From NCBI GenBank assembly GCA_964461885.1, contig CAYWVY010000002.1, positions 1-64,000 on the forward strand: 64,000 nt of DNA, in the 5' to 3' direction. The notes beneath the pieces were generated by a model. That model worked only from the letters and a program-made list of their open reading frames with translations, searched no databases and had not been told where the DNA came from. This DNA is from UBA288 sp964461885 (GTDB lineage: Archaea > Halobacteriota > Methanomicrobia > Methanomicrobiales > Methanospirillaceae). Shown here one piece after another: positions 45,072-53,854 of the stretch (positions within the stretch are counted from its first letter, which is position 1; the number at the start of each line of letters is the position of its first letter). A program made the position numbers and the translations under genes.

Positions 45072-46757
45072 GTGGACGAGCTCCGCGATCGGCTCCTCAC
45101 CCACGCGCTCGAAAACGCGATCAAACACCGCGGCACGCCGAAAGCCGGCGCGATCATCGGCGCAGTGATGGGAAGGTACCCTGAGCTCCGGCCCCGTGCG
45201 GCTGAGGCGAAGGCGCTGATCGGTGCCGTTATCGCCGAGGTCGACGCGCTCGGCCACGAGGAACGGGTCGCACGCCTCACGGCGATAGCACCCGAGCTCC
45301 TCGAGGTTCACGAGATCGGCGCTCGTGACCGATATGCGCTTCCGCCGCTCCCCGATGCCGGGAACGGCGTCGTGATGCGCTTCGCCCCGAACCCTTCGGG
45401 GCCGCTCCACCTCGGGCACGCACGCGCTGCGGCCCTGAACGATGCCTACGTCAGGCAGTACGGCGGCCGGTACATCCTGCGCGTCGAGGACACGGACCCG
45501 AAACGGGTCGATCCGGAAGCCTACACGACAGTGCCCGAGGACATGACCTGGCTCGGGTGCGCGATCACCGAGACCGTGTACCAGTCCGACAGGCTCGAAC
45601 TCTACTATGACCACGCCCGTCGGCTCATTGAACGCGGCGGCGCCTACGTCTGCACCTGCGAGAACGAGCGCTTCCGCGAGCTCCGCCAGGCGAAGACTGC
45701 CTGCCCGTGCCGAGCTCGGGAGGTCGAGGAGGACCTCGCCCGGTTCGAGAAGATGCTCGATGGCGAGTACGCCGAGGGCGAGGCGTCGCTCCGTGTCCGC
45801 ACCGACCTCGAAGCCCCCGACCCGGCGCTCCGCGACTTCCCCGCGTTCCGGATCCTCACCTCGACCCTCCACCCGCGGGTAGACGCGTCCGTGTACCCGC
45901 TCATGAACTTCTCGGTCGCGGTCGACGACCACCTGCTCGGTTGCACGCACGTGATACGGGGGAAAGACCACATCGCCAACACGCGCCGGCAGCAGTTCAT
46001 CTATGACTGGTTCGGCTGGACCCCGCCGCACTTCCGGCATTACGGCCGGATGGGGATCGAGGGGGTCGTGCTCTCGACCTCGGAGATGCGGGCCGGGATA
46101 GATGCCGGTCGGTACGAGGGGTGGGACGATATCCGGCTCGGAACGCTCCGGGCGCTGGCGCGGCGCGGGATCGAGCCCGAGGCCGTAAAAAGGGCCATGC
46201 TCGCGATCGGCGCCGGCGAGACCGATATTTCGTTCTCCTGGGAGAACCTCTTTGCCGAGAACCGGGCGATCGTGGACCCGGTCGCGGACCGGCTCTGGTT
46301 CGTGCCGGACCCGGTCGCCGTCGAAGTCTCGGGCGCACTGCCGCGCGAGGCCCACCCGCTCCGCCACCCGGGCATGCCCGAGCGCGGGACGCGCACGCTC
46401 TCGTTCGCTGGAGACGTGGTCGTGCCGGTCTCCGAACTCGGCGACGAAGCCTCGATGCTCCGGCTCAAGGATCTCTTCAACGTCAATCTCTCCGCAGTCG
46501 AGGGCCGGTTCCGGTTCGAGTATGCCGGCGACGATCTGGCCGAGGCCCGTGCGGCCCACGCTCCGATCATCCAGTGGCTCCCGCTCGGTGGGACCGTGCC
46601 CTGCACGCTCCGGCGGCCCGAGGGCGACCTCGCGGGAGTCTGCGAGCCGGCCGTCCGGGATGCAGTCGGCAGAGTCGTTCAATTCGAGCGAGTCGGCTTC
46701 GTCCGGATCGACAGCGCCGGCCCGGACGGCGTCGTCGCGTACCTGACTCACCGGTGA
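45072..46757 (+). CDS. gltX: Glutamyl-tRNA synthetase (archaeal type)
   Basis: 561 residues, class I. APNPSGPLHLGHARAAALND lies at about 106-125 (HIGH site), RVEDTDPKRV follows, the KMSKS-like VLSTSEMR is at about 333-340, and the C-terminal domain is all beta as in GlnRS-type archaeal enzymes. Start is GTG directly behind the prenyl synthase stop. Archaea use it for tRNA-Glu and, non-discriminatingly, tRNA-Gln. Confidence 0.96.
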   Translation: MDELRDRLLTHALENAIKHRGTPKAGAIIGAVMGRYPELRPRAAEAKALIGAVIAEVDALGHEERVARLTAIAPELLEVHEIGARDRYALPPLPDAGNGVVMRFAPNPSGPLHLGHARAAALNDAYVRQYGGRYILRVEDTDPKRVDPEAYTTVPEDMTWLGCAITETVYQSDRLELYYDHARRLIERGGAYVCTCENERFRELRQAKTACPCRAREVEEDLARFEKMLDGEYAEGEASLRVRTDLEAPDPALRDFPAFRILTSTLHPRVDASVYPLMNFSVAVDDHLLGCTHVIRGKDHIANTRRQQFIYDWFGWTPPHFRHYGRMGIEGVVLSTSEMRAGIDAGRYEGWDDIRLGTLRALARRGIEPEAVKRAMLAIGAGETDISFSWENLFAENRAIVDPVADRLWFVPDPVAVEVSGALPREAHPLRHPGMPERGTRTLSFAGDVVVPVSELGDEASMLRLKDLFNVNLSAVEGRFRFEYAGDDLAEARAAHAPIIQWLPLGGTVPCTLRRPEGDLAGVCEPAVRDAVGRVVQFERVGFVRIDSAGPDGVVAYLTHR

Positions 46758-46763
46758 GAGGCC

Positions 46764-47489
46764 ATGGCGCGATGGCTGCTCCTGGCTACCTCGCTCATCC
46801 TCTTTCTCTCGGGGCTATTCATCCGTGGCGTTCCCGAGACCCCGTTCAATCCGCTCATCTCGGTCGCTGTCATCCTCCTCCTCGCGCTCCCCTCCTACCT
46901 CGCCCTTGCGCGGGCGGAGGGGGTGAAACGCGCGCTTCTTCTCATCGGCGGACTCTCCCTGCTCTCGATGAGCGTAGAAGCGATCGGTGTGCTGACCGGG
47001 GTGCCATATGGGCAGTTTTATTATTCAGGGACGATCGGTACAGCGGGGATCGGCCCTGTCCCCTGGACGGTCGGCTTTGCCTACGTCCCCCTTCTCCTCG
47101 GCGCCTGCGCCCTGAGCGTTCGGTATGCCGCGGGCCGCCCCGCCTGGCAACAGGCGATCCTGAGTGCCCTGCTCCTGGTCGCCGCAGACCTGGCCCTCGA
47201 TCCTGGCGCCGCCCTGCTCGGCTACTGGGTATGGGTCGCTGGAGGGCTGTACTACGGAGTCCCGGCCTCTAACTACGCCGGTTGGTTCCTCACGGGCACA
47301 CTCTACTCTGTAATTACGCTGCTCTCAGTGCGGAGCGGGATGCCAGTCGCGATCGCGACGAGTTTCGTGCTGATCCTCGCGTTCTGGACGGGCGTCTGTC
47401 TCGGTGCAAGCATGCTTATTCCCGGGGTCATTGGGTTCGGCCTGCTCTGTATCGCATGGTTGGGCCTCGACGCCGACCGCGCCGTATGA
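46764..47489 (+). CDS. cruF: Bisanhydrobacterioruberin hydratase-like carotenoid protein (CruF family)
   Basis: 241 residues, seven or so hydrophobic segments. Family motifs are VEAIGVLTGVPYGQFYYSG (about 73-91), GPVPWTVGFAYVPLLLGA, DLALDPGAALLGYWVW and GGLYYGVPASNYAGWFLTG. CruF-type hydratases add water to the ends of C50 (or related) carotenoids; in haloarchaea this completes bacterioruberin. It lies six bases after gltX, in the isoprenoid block, 12.7 kb from the crt operon, while a broken second copy sits beside that operon. Catalysis is inferred from family only. Confidence 0.82.
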   Translation: MARWLLLATSLILFLSGLFIRGVPETPFNPLISVAVILLLALPSYLALARAEGVKRALLLIGGLSLLSMSVEAIGVLTGVPYGQFYYSGTIGTAGIGPVPWTVGFAYVPLLLGACALSVRYAAGRPAWQQAILSALLLVAADLALDPGAALLGYWVWVAGGLYYGVPASNYAGWFLTGTLYSVITLLSVRSGMPVAIATSFVLILAFWTGVCLGASMLIPGVIGFGLLCIAWLGLDADRAV

Positions 47490-47543
47490 AAGTGCGCACC
47501 TATAGAGCCTCCTTATTACTTCACACCCGTCAAGACCGGGGGT

Positions 47544-47715
47544 ATGCAGAAGTTGGCGGCTGATGATCCCGCGACCATCGTCTCTGCGTATCATCGTGGT
47601 GACGGTGTTCCTGTTATCGCGGCACGCTATCGCATCGGTCTAGAACGGGTGTATCAGATCCTTCGCTACACCCGGGAGCATGGATCTCCTCCGGTCCTGA
47701 AACGTCCTGGACAGC
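47544..47715 (+). pseudogene. Transposase helix-turn-helix fragment
   Basis: About 57 residues from ATG 47544 look like the N-terminal HTH of an integrase-core transposase: DPATIVSAYHRGDGVPVIAA, RYRIGLERVYQIL, then PPVLKRPG, where such proteins continue into the catalytic domain. Here the sequence breaks off and runs into antisense of the AHSA1 fragment. No inverted repeats or DDE domain are present. A solo-truncated IS remnant is the simplest reading. Confidence 0.55.
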
Positions 47716-47954
47716 GGGCGCACCCACCCGGCACGGTGGGACGCCGTCTTCCTGTCGCCCACGCGGGGGTCGGTTTCGGTCATGAGCGCGGTGTAGCCTC
47801 GCGGTCCCCCCCAGCATTTGAAGCGCCCTGGCATGGTCCACGCCTTCCAGGCGAGCTCGCTTGGTGTGTCCGGGAAGCGCGTGTACACATCCGCCTCCAC
47901 CGTCAGCGAAGGTAAGTCTTCTGTAAAGATCCGGGGGTTTGAGTGGTCTGACAT
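47716..47954 (-). pseudogene. Truncated AHSA1/SRPBCC-domain protein
   Basis: From ATG 47954 the minus strand encodes about 75 residues matching the N-terminus of AHSA1-type START-like proteins: SLTVEADVYTRFPDTP, ELAWKAWTMPGRFKCWGGP and ETDPRVG. Intact members have about 150 residues; the second half is absent, and the frame runs into the transposase fragment. The break near 47715 probably marks the insertion or deletion end point. Confidence 0.6.
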
Positions 47955-48060
47955 GATATGATCAGACCCCTACACCGCGGGATGTCAGATATTTGCATCC
48001 CCATCCCGTCCAGGCACCCGTTCCCGTCGGGGCTGCCCGCGACAGCGCTCCGTGGGGAGC

Positions 48061-48401
48061 ATGTCGATCGAGTGACTGCGAACCAGGAAAACTTCGGCGA
48101 AATCGATCCGGCCGTTGCCGTTGTAGTCGAATGCCGACACTGGTTCGTTCGCCGCGATCCTGGTCATCTGGTTGAAGTGAAGCCGCGATGTCCTCGAAGT
48201 CCTTCCGGCCGTTGCCGTTGATATTGTCAATGACAACGTCGAAGTCGAGATCGGTCGGCGAAAGGATGCGCCAGGGGTACCGATCGGCAGCTCCTGGTCG
48301 CCAGCTGAAACCACCCCCACGTTCAACAACGAAAGCTCCGGGACTCGCACAGTCTCAGTGGAATCCAAAGATACGATGGAACTGGACGTGGGGCGGGTCA
48401 T
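48061..48401 (-). pseudogene. Second dockerin-like remnant, frameshifted
   Basis: The minus strand holds, in different frames, a first calcium-loop repeat (DLDFDVVIDNINGNGRKDF, about 48190-48260) and a second one (FNQMTRIAANEPVSAFDYNG, then NGRIDFAEVF, about 48086-48180). The upstream frame has a plausible beta-strand piece (ETVRVPELSLLNVGVV). At least two frameshifts separate them. The module is clearly related to the remnant at 26.3 kb (shared FNQMT-IA-NEPV--FDYN). It must be the tail of a lost secreted protein. Confidence 0.6.
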
Positions 48402-48546
48402 GGCAACGGCTCATCCTGGATGAAAATTCCCGAGATGTCCAATGGCAGTTCCGGAGGATATTTTTCCCGTGTTTAGTGCCAGAAGAGCAGTTCTTTCGAA
48501 GTTTATTGGGGGTCCTGACTCAAACCGGTTTATCTTCTGCCGGCAC

Positions 48547-49263
48547 TCACAGGGATTCCAGAACTCCGTTATCACCTAAAAGGACCGGTGCGAGAGTGAC
48601 AAGTGCCTCCCTTGTCCTGGGGCACATGACCGAACTTTCGCCGCTAACGGTCTGCAGATCCATTATCAGCCTCATAAGGTCTTCCTTCGTGTCGATATCG
48701 TAGCATGACGGTAGCACCTCCCATTTCAACCCCGCATCCCGTGCCCGCTCCGTTGTCCGTTCCAGCACCGCTGATGTGCTCCAGGCAATTCCCCCGAATA
48801 GTGCCGGTGCATGGGCCCGGGATCCGATCAGGTAATACCCCCCGTCATCACACGGCCCGAGGACCACATCGGTTTCATCCAGCCGGGAAAATGCCCGGTG
48901 GATACATTCCTGCGGTAGATGGGGTGTGTCGCTTGCGAGGATGACGAGTTTCTGCACCCCCCGGGAGAACAGCCTGCGGGAGATCCGTGAGAGTCGGTCC
49001 CCCAGATCCCCCGAGCCCTGGGGAATGCACTCCACGGAGCGGGGAAACATCTGGGAAAAGAACTCCCGGGCAGTGTGCGGATCGTATGCAATGAACAGGT
49101 CCGCCTCGGGGATTTCGGACATCAGCCCGACCGTGTCGAGGAGAAACGCACCGTAGAGATCCGCTGCTTCGCGTGAGCTGAGCGGTGGGCAGAGACGGGT
49201 CTTGACCTTCCCCGACTCCGGCTGTTTTGCCATGATGGCGATGGCTGATCCCGATCGGTTCAT
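48547..49263 (-). CDS. TIGR04282-family glycosyltransferase-like protein
   Basis: 238 residues, GT-A fold nucleotidyl/glycosyltransferase family (DUF2064), named from arsenosugar gene clusters. IAIMAKQPESGKVKTRLCPP (about 8-27) is the nucleotide-binding start, LVILASDTPHLPQE holds the DxD-like acid, and VVLGPCDDGGYYLIG is the family hallmark. The start ATG overlaps the methyltransferase stop (TGATG). It is the last gene of a coupled minus-strand operon. The substrate is unknown. Confidence 0.85.
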   Translation of the reverse strand: MNRSGSAIAIMAKQPESGKVKTRLCPPLSSREAADLYGAFLLDTVGLMSEIPEADLFIAYDPHTAREFFSQMFPRSVECIPQGSGDLGDRLSRISRRLFSRGVQKLVILASDTPHLPQECIHRAFSRLDETDVVLGPCDDGGYYLIGSRAHAPALFGGIAWSTSAVLERTTERARDAGLKWEVLPSCYDIDTKEDLMRLIMDLQTVSGESSVMCPRTREALVTLAPVLLGDNGVLESL

Positions 49264-50060
49264 CAGACAATCTTTTTCCCAACCCACAACCCGCGTCCGA
49301 CCTTCCCCTCGCGTGAGGCTTTCTCCCAGCACGCGATCCCATTTTCGACTACTCCATAGAACTCCCCGCCGAACCGCCGGGTAATCTCCGGCCTGAGTTC
49401 TCCCCGGATCAACGCGAGATACCGGGTGAACTCCAGGGAGAAGTCACGGCTCATATCCATATCTGCAGTAACTTTCCAGCCATTCTCTTCCAACAGGCGG
49501 GTATACCCTGCACGGGTCTCCAGGTTGGGAAAGAGCATGAATCTGAGGAGTGACGCGAGTTCCTCATCCGAGATGCTGTCGTTCAGGATCCAGTCGCTGA
49601 ATGCAAGGGTGCCACCGGGTTTTATGACCCTGCCGGCTTCGCGGATCAGCCGCTCTTTATCAGTGACATAGCACCAGGCGTCCTGTCCCCAGACGATATC
49701 GAAGGACGATTCCCTGAATGGCAGGTCGAGCGCATTTCCCAGCCGGAATGTGACCCTCTCATCCAACCCGGCAGCAGATGTCCGCCGGGTTGCCTCCTCC
49801 ACCATCGTCGGCGTGGCATCGATCCCGGTGACCCTGCACCCGAAATCCCTGGCAAGCTGACGGGCCGGCCCTCCCAGAGCACTGCAGATGTCGAGCACCC
49901 GGGAATCGTGTTCAATTCCTGCCATAATTGCCAGTTCGGTAGTGGCAAGGGAGCCCCCGATATGGATCTCCTCTCCCATCACCATCTCCCAAAGGGTGCC
50001 AACTGCCCCCGAATATGCGTCGCTCACGTCGCCGACGCTGATATCAATACTCCTGGTCAT
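49263..50060 (-). CDS. Class I SAM-dependent methyltransferase
   Basis: 265 residues. SAM motif I is VLDICSALGGPARQLARDFG (about 69-88), followed by VTGIDATPTMVEEA, VTFRLGNALDLPFRESSFD and IVWGQDAWCYVTDKERLIRE. The WGQDAW block resembles sarcosine/dimethylglycine-type methyltransferases rather than ArsM, since the ArsM cysteine set is not evident. It is coupled to the radical SAM gene upstream (GCATGA) and to the glycosyltransferase downstream. The acceptor is unknown. Confidence 0.82.
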   Translation of the reverse strand: MTRSIDISVGDVSDAYSGAVGTLWEMVMGEEIHIGGSLATTELAIMAGIEHDSRVLDICSALGGPARQLARDFGCRVTGIDATPTMVEEATRRTSAAGLDERVTFRLGNALDLPFRESSFDIVWGQDAWCYVTDKERLIREAGRVIKPGGTLAFSDWILNDSISDEELASLLRFMLFPNLETRAGYTRLLEENGWKVTADMDMSRDFSLEFTRYLALIRGELRPEITRRFGGEFYGVVENGIACWEKASREGKVGRGLWVGKKIV

Positions 50061-50819
50061 GCTCTTCTCCCTATCCTGCAGTTGGGGTCTTCTGCCATAA
50101 TATCGCCGGTCATGTAGTATGCGGTGGCCCGGCACCCCCAGCAGACCGCCTGGTTTTTACAGCTGCTGCACCTGCTGGAACTGTCGGGCTCCCGGAGCGG
50201 GAGGAAGAGCAGCTCGCGCCGGTGCCTGTCGACGATCTCCCCGAACGGCTCTTGGTTCACGTTCCCGAATCCCTGCCGGATGACGGAACACGGGGTGACA
50301 TCCCCCTCAACCGTGATGCAGACAGTCCCGCCACAGTAAAACTTGTTGGTATCCATCGTACTCATCGAGATGTCAGATCCCGGATAGTTCAGCTGGTCGC
50401 GTATACCGATGGCGTGCTCGATCTGAGGCCCGGAAGGTACCCATTCCGGGTGCTCCGTGCCGTGGCCCGCTGCGCAGATCTGGGTCAGGCAGGTCCTGAT
50501 ACCCTTGCCGGCGAAGTGCCGGATGGTGCGTTCCACGTCTTTACCCGACAGCGGGCGGGTGAACGTGATGCAGTTGATGATCTCTCCGGGTGGTTTTCCG
50601 CATGCAAGGAGATTCTCCACGCCACGCAGGATTGCCTCCATCTTCGTCCCGGGTTCCCCGGTATGAAGCAGCTGGTAGATCTCCTCGTCCAGGCTGTCGA
50701 GATGGACGCTGACAAAACCCCCGGGTGTAACCCGGACGACCTGGCATGCAACGGCGGGATCGGCAAGCGGGATCCCACTCGTCCAGATATTGTTGACAAG
50801 CCCGAGATCCCGGGCCTCC
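50057..50819 (-). CDS. Radical SAM/SPASM protein, C-terminal part (N-terminus in assembly gap)
   Basis: About 254 residues remain; the radical SAM CxxxCxxC segment falls in the N gap. What is present is a radical SAM barrel (GFVSVHLDSLDEEIYQLLHT; MEAILRGVENLLACGKPPGE; ITFTRPLSGKDVERTIRHF) and a SPASM-type auxiliary cluster domain. That domain carries FYCGGTVCITVEGDVTPCSV and the end CSSCKNQAVCWGCRATAYYM followed by DPNC. SPASM enzymes modify peptides, sugars or cofactors. The stop overlaps the methyltransferase start. Confidence 0.8.
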
Positions 50820-50919
50820 NNNNNNNNNNNNNNNNNNNNNNNNNNNNNNNNNNNNNNNNNNNNNNNNNNNNNNNNNNNNNNNNNNNNNNNNNNNNNNNNN
50901 NNNNNNNNNNNNNNNNNNN
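50820..50919. other. Assembly gap of exactly 100 N
   Basis: A run of 100 undetermined bases, the conventional scaffold-gap length, so true size and even adjacency are uncertain. It removes the start of the radical SAM gene and the end of the membrane protein gene on its right. Confidence 0.98.
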
Positions 50920-51131
50920 ATGCCGATCGATGCCAGCGGAATAATCAGCATCAGAACCGCCCAGTAAAAACCCGCCCGCTGTATACTGAACCTTCGTATC
51001 TCTTTCACAGAGTGCCCCGCGATAGCAAACATCATGAGGACCAGGACCATGGCGTTGAAGACGGTTGTCGAGTATTCGTGCTCTACCGGGAGGTGGGTGA
51101 GATAAGGGGCTGCATTGATCCATCGTATCAT
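50920..51131 (-). CDS. Small membrane protein, C-terminal part lost in gap
   Basis: About 70 residues visible: a polar N-terminus (MIRWINAAPYLTHLPVEHEY) then two hydrophobic stretches, FNAMVLVLMMFAIAGHSV and AGFYWAVLMLIIPLASIG. The start overlaps the stop of the membrane protein to its right (TTATGA). No family recognised; it may be an integral component with its neighbour. Confidence 0.55.
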
Positions 51132-51562
51132 AAAAAAATGAGGGGCATGTGAGCGATACCGATGTAGGATAGTACCGGAAGGTGGGTCTTCAGCCAGAAT
51201 CTCTCCTTCGGGCCGGGAACAACGAGCGGCCGCTTCAGCTGCCCTTCCGCGGCCACGACCATGATAATTGCCCCCAGCAATACAGCCTCCATGAGTGTTG
51301 CCACAGTTCCCGAGCAGTACGCAAGTTCGGTCGGAATTGTGATAAAGGAGGCGACCAATGATATCACACCAGTAGATATCGATGGCCGGAAAGACGCAAA
51401 TCCGACGATGATAAAGACGAGAGCAAACCCGAAGTTATGGGCCCACCGGGGGTCTGCGTCGTACAGGTGGAATGCGGGCCCGAGCCAGAAAAGGAGCCAG
51501 GCAAGACCCAGCAGGAAGATACCTGTCCCGGTTGTCATCCATGGCCCGGGTTCGAATTTCAT
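51128..51562 (-). CDS. Four-span membrane protein, function unknown
   Basis: 144 residues with four or five hydrophobic segments (GTGIFLLGLAWLLFWLGPAF; FGFALVFIIVGFASF; ISLVASFITIPTELAY; TLMEAVLLGAIIMVVAAEG). Not recognised. ATG 51562 lies 21 bases from the divergent glycosyltransferase start, so both need promoters in a very short space, or the glycosyltransferase starts later. First gene of the coupled minus-strand cluster. Confidence 0.6.
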   Translation of the reverse strand: MKFEPGPWMTTGTGIFLLGLAWLLFWLGPAFHLYDADPRWAHNFGFALVFIIVGFASFRPSISTGVISLVASFITIPTELAYCSGTVATLMEAVLLGAIIMVVAAEGQLKRPLVVPGPKERFWLKTHLPVLSYIGIAHMPLIFL

Positions 51563-51583
51563 GATAGCGAAATCCACTCGTGA

Positions 51584-52312
51584 ATGAATAACTGTTTGGA
51601 AACCACGGGGGGCACGTCCCTTCTGATCACCATTGTCACCCCGGTGCTGAACGAGGAGGCTGTGATACGGGGTTTCCTCGATCATCTTACAGGGCTGCAG
51701 GAACCGTTCGAAATCATCATTGTCGATGGCGGAAGTACTGATACCACCTGTGCCCTCATCCGGGAGCATGCCGGGAAAATCCCCCTAACCGTGAACCTTC
51801 TTTCAGCCCCGAAAGGAAGGAGCATCCAGATGAATGCGGGTGCGGTTGCAGCACGAGGAGAGATTCTCCTGTTCCTCCACGCCGATTGTCGTATCCCTGT
51901 CGATTCACTCCGGGTTATTTCCGAAGCCTGCAGGGTACCCGGCGTGTGCGGCGGGGCATTCACCCAGAACTGCATGGACACCGGTCTCTTCCCCACGGTC
52001 AGCTGCAAAGTGGCCGGTGCCCTTGCTGCCTGGTCCCGAATATATTTCGGTGATTTCGGGATCTTCGTTCAGCGGGATGTTTTTTTTGCAGCGGGAGGGT
52101 TTGCGGTCATTCCGTTCTGCGATGACATCGAATTTTGCCGGTCTGCCCGCCGATTTGGCAGGATGGTGCAGATCGACCGGTTCATTCAGAGTTCCCCACG
52201 ACGGTTTGAACGCGTGGGGAGAACGAAACTGACAGCGGTGTATATTCTTGCAACTGTGCTGAACCTGGCCGGAATACGCCCCGTTTTTCTCAGGCGCTTT
52301 ATCGTTGATTAG
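51584..52312 (+). CDS. TIGR04283-family glycosyltransferase (GT2)
   Basis: 242 residues, GT2 fold. ITIVTPVLNEEAVIRGFLDH (about 15-34), EIIIVDGGSTDTTCALIREH (DxD-like nucleotide site), APKGRSIQMNAGAVAARGEI, LFLHADCRIP and a C-terminal YFGDFGIFVQRDVFF-x-GGF are characteristic of TIGR04283, the partner of TIGR04282 in clusters assigned to arsenosugar synthesis. Here it diverges from the membrane protein/radical SAM/methyltransferase/TIGR04282 operon. Confidence 0.87.
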   Translation: MNNCLETTGGTSLLITIVTPVLNEEAVIRGFLDHLTGLQEPFEIIIVDGGSTDTTCALIREHAGKIPLTVNLLSAPKGRSIQMNAGAVAARGEILLFLHADCRIPVDSLRVISEACRVPGVCGGAFTQNCMDTGLFPTVSCKVAGALAAWSRIYFGDFGIFVQRDVFFAAGGFAVIPFCDDIEFCRSARRFGRMVQIDRFIQSSPRRFERVGRTKLTAVYILATVLNLAGIRPVFLRRFIVD

Positions 52313-53272
52313 GGACGGCATCCCGGAGATCCCCTAGTTCCCCCTCATATAAGGCCGGGACGGCGGCGGGACGGGACCGGTCCCTGTCCTGGTGTACGTT
52401 ACGTCCGCAGACCATCGAGATGCGCGCGTCCCGATTTGGCCTATTCCAGCTGATAATCTGGGAAGCGATAAGATCGACCTTGAAGGCCGTGAGGAACAAT
52501 TCTGCACTCCGAAACCCGGGTTAACCAAAGGGAGGAAGGAGCGCGAACGAATGAGAGGTGTTATTGAGGGAGATTTGGATAGTACGGGGCATTGCGTGCA
52601 ATGAGTCGGGAGCCGAAGCTCTCTTGCCGAACCGTCGGTCAACATCACATATCCTCGAGGGTCGGAATCCCGAACCGCTGCGTGTGAACCATTCCCGTCT
52701 ATCGACCAGTTACAAGGTCATAGCGAGGCCGCACCGCTCCCTCTTCTCCTAGGCCGACCGGTTTTGGCGAGAACCGGGTGGGCGAGGATTGCCGCGAGCG
52801 GGGCCGGATGATTGGGCGCAACCGAATTTCTGCGGTGCATGTTCTCTACTGCGGCCGTTCCGTCGCGGTGAACGGCCCGAGCTCGCCGACCTTTCCAGCC
52901 TCCCTGCGCTACGTTGTCCGCAGAGGGATACTGCCTGTCAGGCATCCTGGCCAGGAGTTCTATGAGCGCACCGGGAGCGCACCGCCGCCGGGCCTCGCGT
53001 CCGAGGTCCTCCTTTCCGACCGTGAAGTGTAGACCGCGCAGGACGCCAGCGATCAGGCTGGCCGCCACCTTCTCCTGAGCGCCCGTTGGCTCATGCCCCC
53101 GAGTCCGCCCCCATGATCCTGATATGCAATGGCCCCCCGTTACCGTGCCGGGAGCGGTACGGGCCGCTATATCCGAATGGGACATATCAATTGTCGCTGG
53201 TTGTGGCCCTCGCCTTCACGCTCGCGACCTCCCCTCCTCCACGCTCTTTCCGGACTGCGGAAGGGAAGGGCA
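52313..53272. other. Accessory stretch without recognised gene
   Basis: About 960 bases. A TATA-like CTCATATAAGG (about 52345-52355) and a perfect 12-base palindrome GGGACCGGTCCC (about 52373-52384) sit near the left end, possibly a regulatory site with no recognisable gene behind it. A minus-strand frame at 52718-53185 has an uninterrupted segment LIAGVLRGLHFTVGKEDLG but no family match, and may be a decayed gene. Confidence 0.35.
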
Positions 53273-53827
53273 TCACCGCTGTATCTCGACCCCGACCTCG
53301 TTTCGGCGGAGGAAACCGGGTGTGTACGGAGCGTTGTACCGCATCAGAAACGGCGTGCCCCGGGTGGCGACGCCGGCCTTCCTCAGTTCCTCGAACAGCC
53401 GCGCCACGACCGCCTCGACGTTGTCCTCGTTGGCGTGCCCGCTGAAGCGGATGACCGCGACCTCCCGCGCCTGAACCTCCTCGATACGAATTCTTTCGTC
53501 GGTCGGCTCCGGAATATCGTCCCGCGCTCTGCCCGCGGGCATCACAAACGACATCGTGCCCGGCCCGGAAATGACGGGGGCGGTCATAGGGATCTGCGGA
53601 GATGTGATCACCGGCGCAGTCATGGGGATCTGTTCGGACGTGATCACCGGCGCGGTCATGGGAATGGTGTTCCGGGGGCGATTGCTGCCCGTGATGTAGG
53701 CGAACAGCAGGCGAAATCCAGTGTCTTCTCCATCGTCCTCCACGGTCGCGAGGACCATAGGGGGATACAGCCGGAAGTCGGCCTCGCCAGCCTTCCCGGT
53801 CACTTCGTAGGGAACCGTTTCCGTCAT
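53273..53827 (-). CDS. SOUL-family heme-binding protein with internal repeats
   Basis: 184 residues. SOUL/HBP proteins bind tetrapyrroles. FRLYPPMVLATVEDDGEDTGF near the start, GSNRPRNTIPMTAPVITSE, and the C-terminal MRYNAPYTPGFLRRNEVGVE identify the family. The family motif PMTAPV occurs three times in tandem, a 12-residue unit (IPMTAPVITSEQ, IPMTAPVITSPQ, then IPMTAPVIS), encoded by a near-identical 36-base repeat at about 53565-53670. I start at ATG 53827 with GGAG six bases upstream; a GTG at 53854 is possible. No signal peptide. Confidence 0.88.
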   Translation of the reverse strand: MTETVPYEVTGKAGEADFRLYPPMVLATVEDDGEDTGFRLLFAYITGSNRPRNTIPMTAPVITSEQIPMTAPVITSPQIPMTAPVISGPGTMSFVMPAGRARDDIPEPTDERIRIEEVQAREVAVIRFSGHANEDNVEAVVARLFEELRKAGVATRGTPFLMRYNAPYTPGFLRRNEVGVEIQR

Positions 53828-53854
53828 GCGTCGCTCCAATTCCTGCACGGGCAC

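Noticed and set aside
52718..53185. 155-residue minus-strand frame as a gene
   Set aside because: No family match, no good ribosome-binding site, and composition similar to other shadow frames; kept only as a possible fossil.
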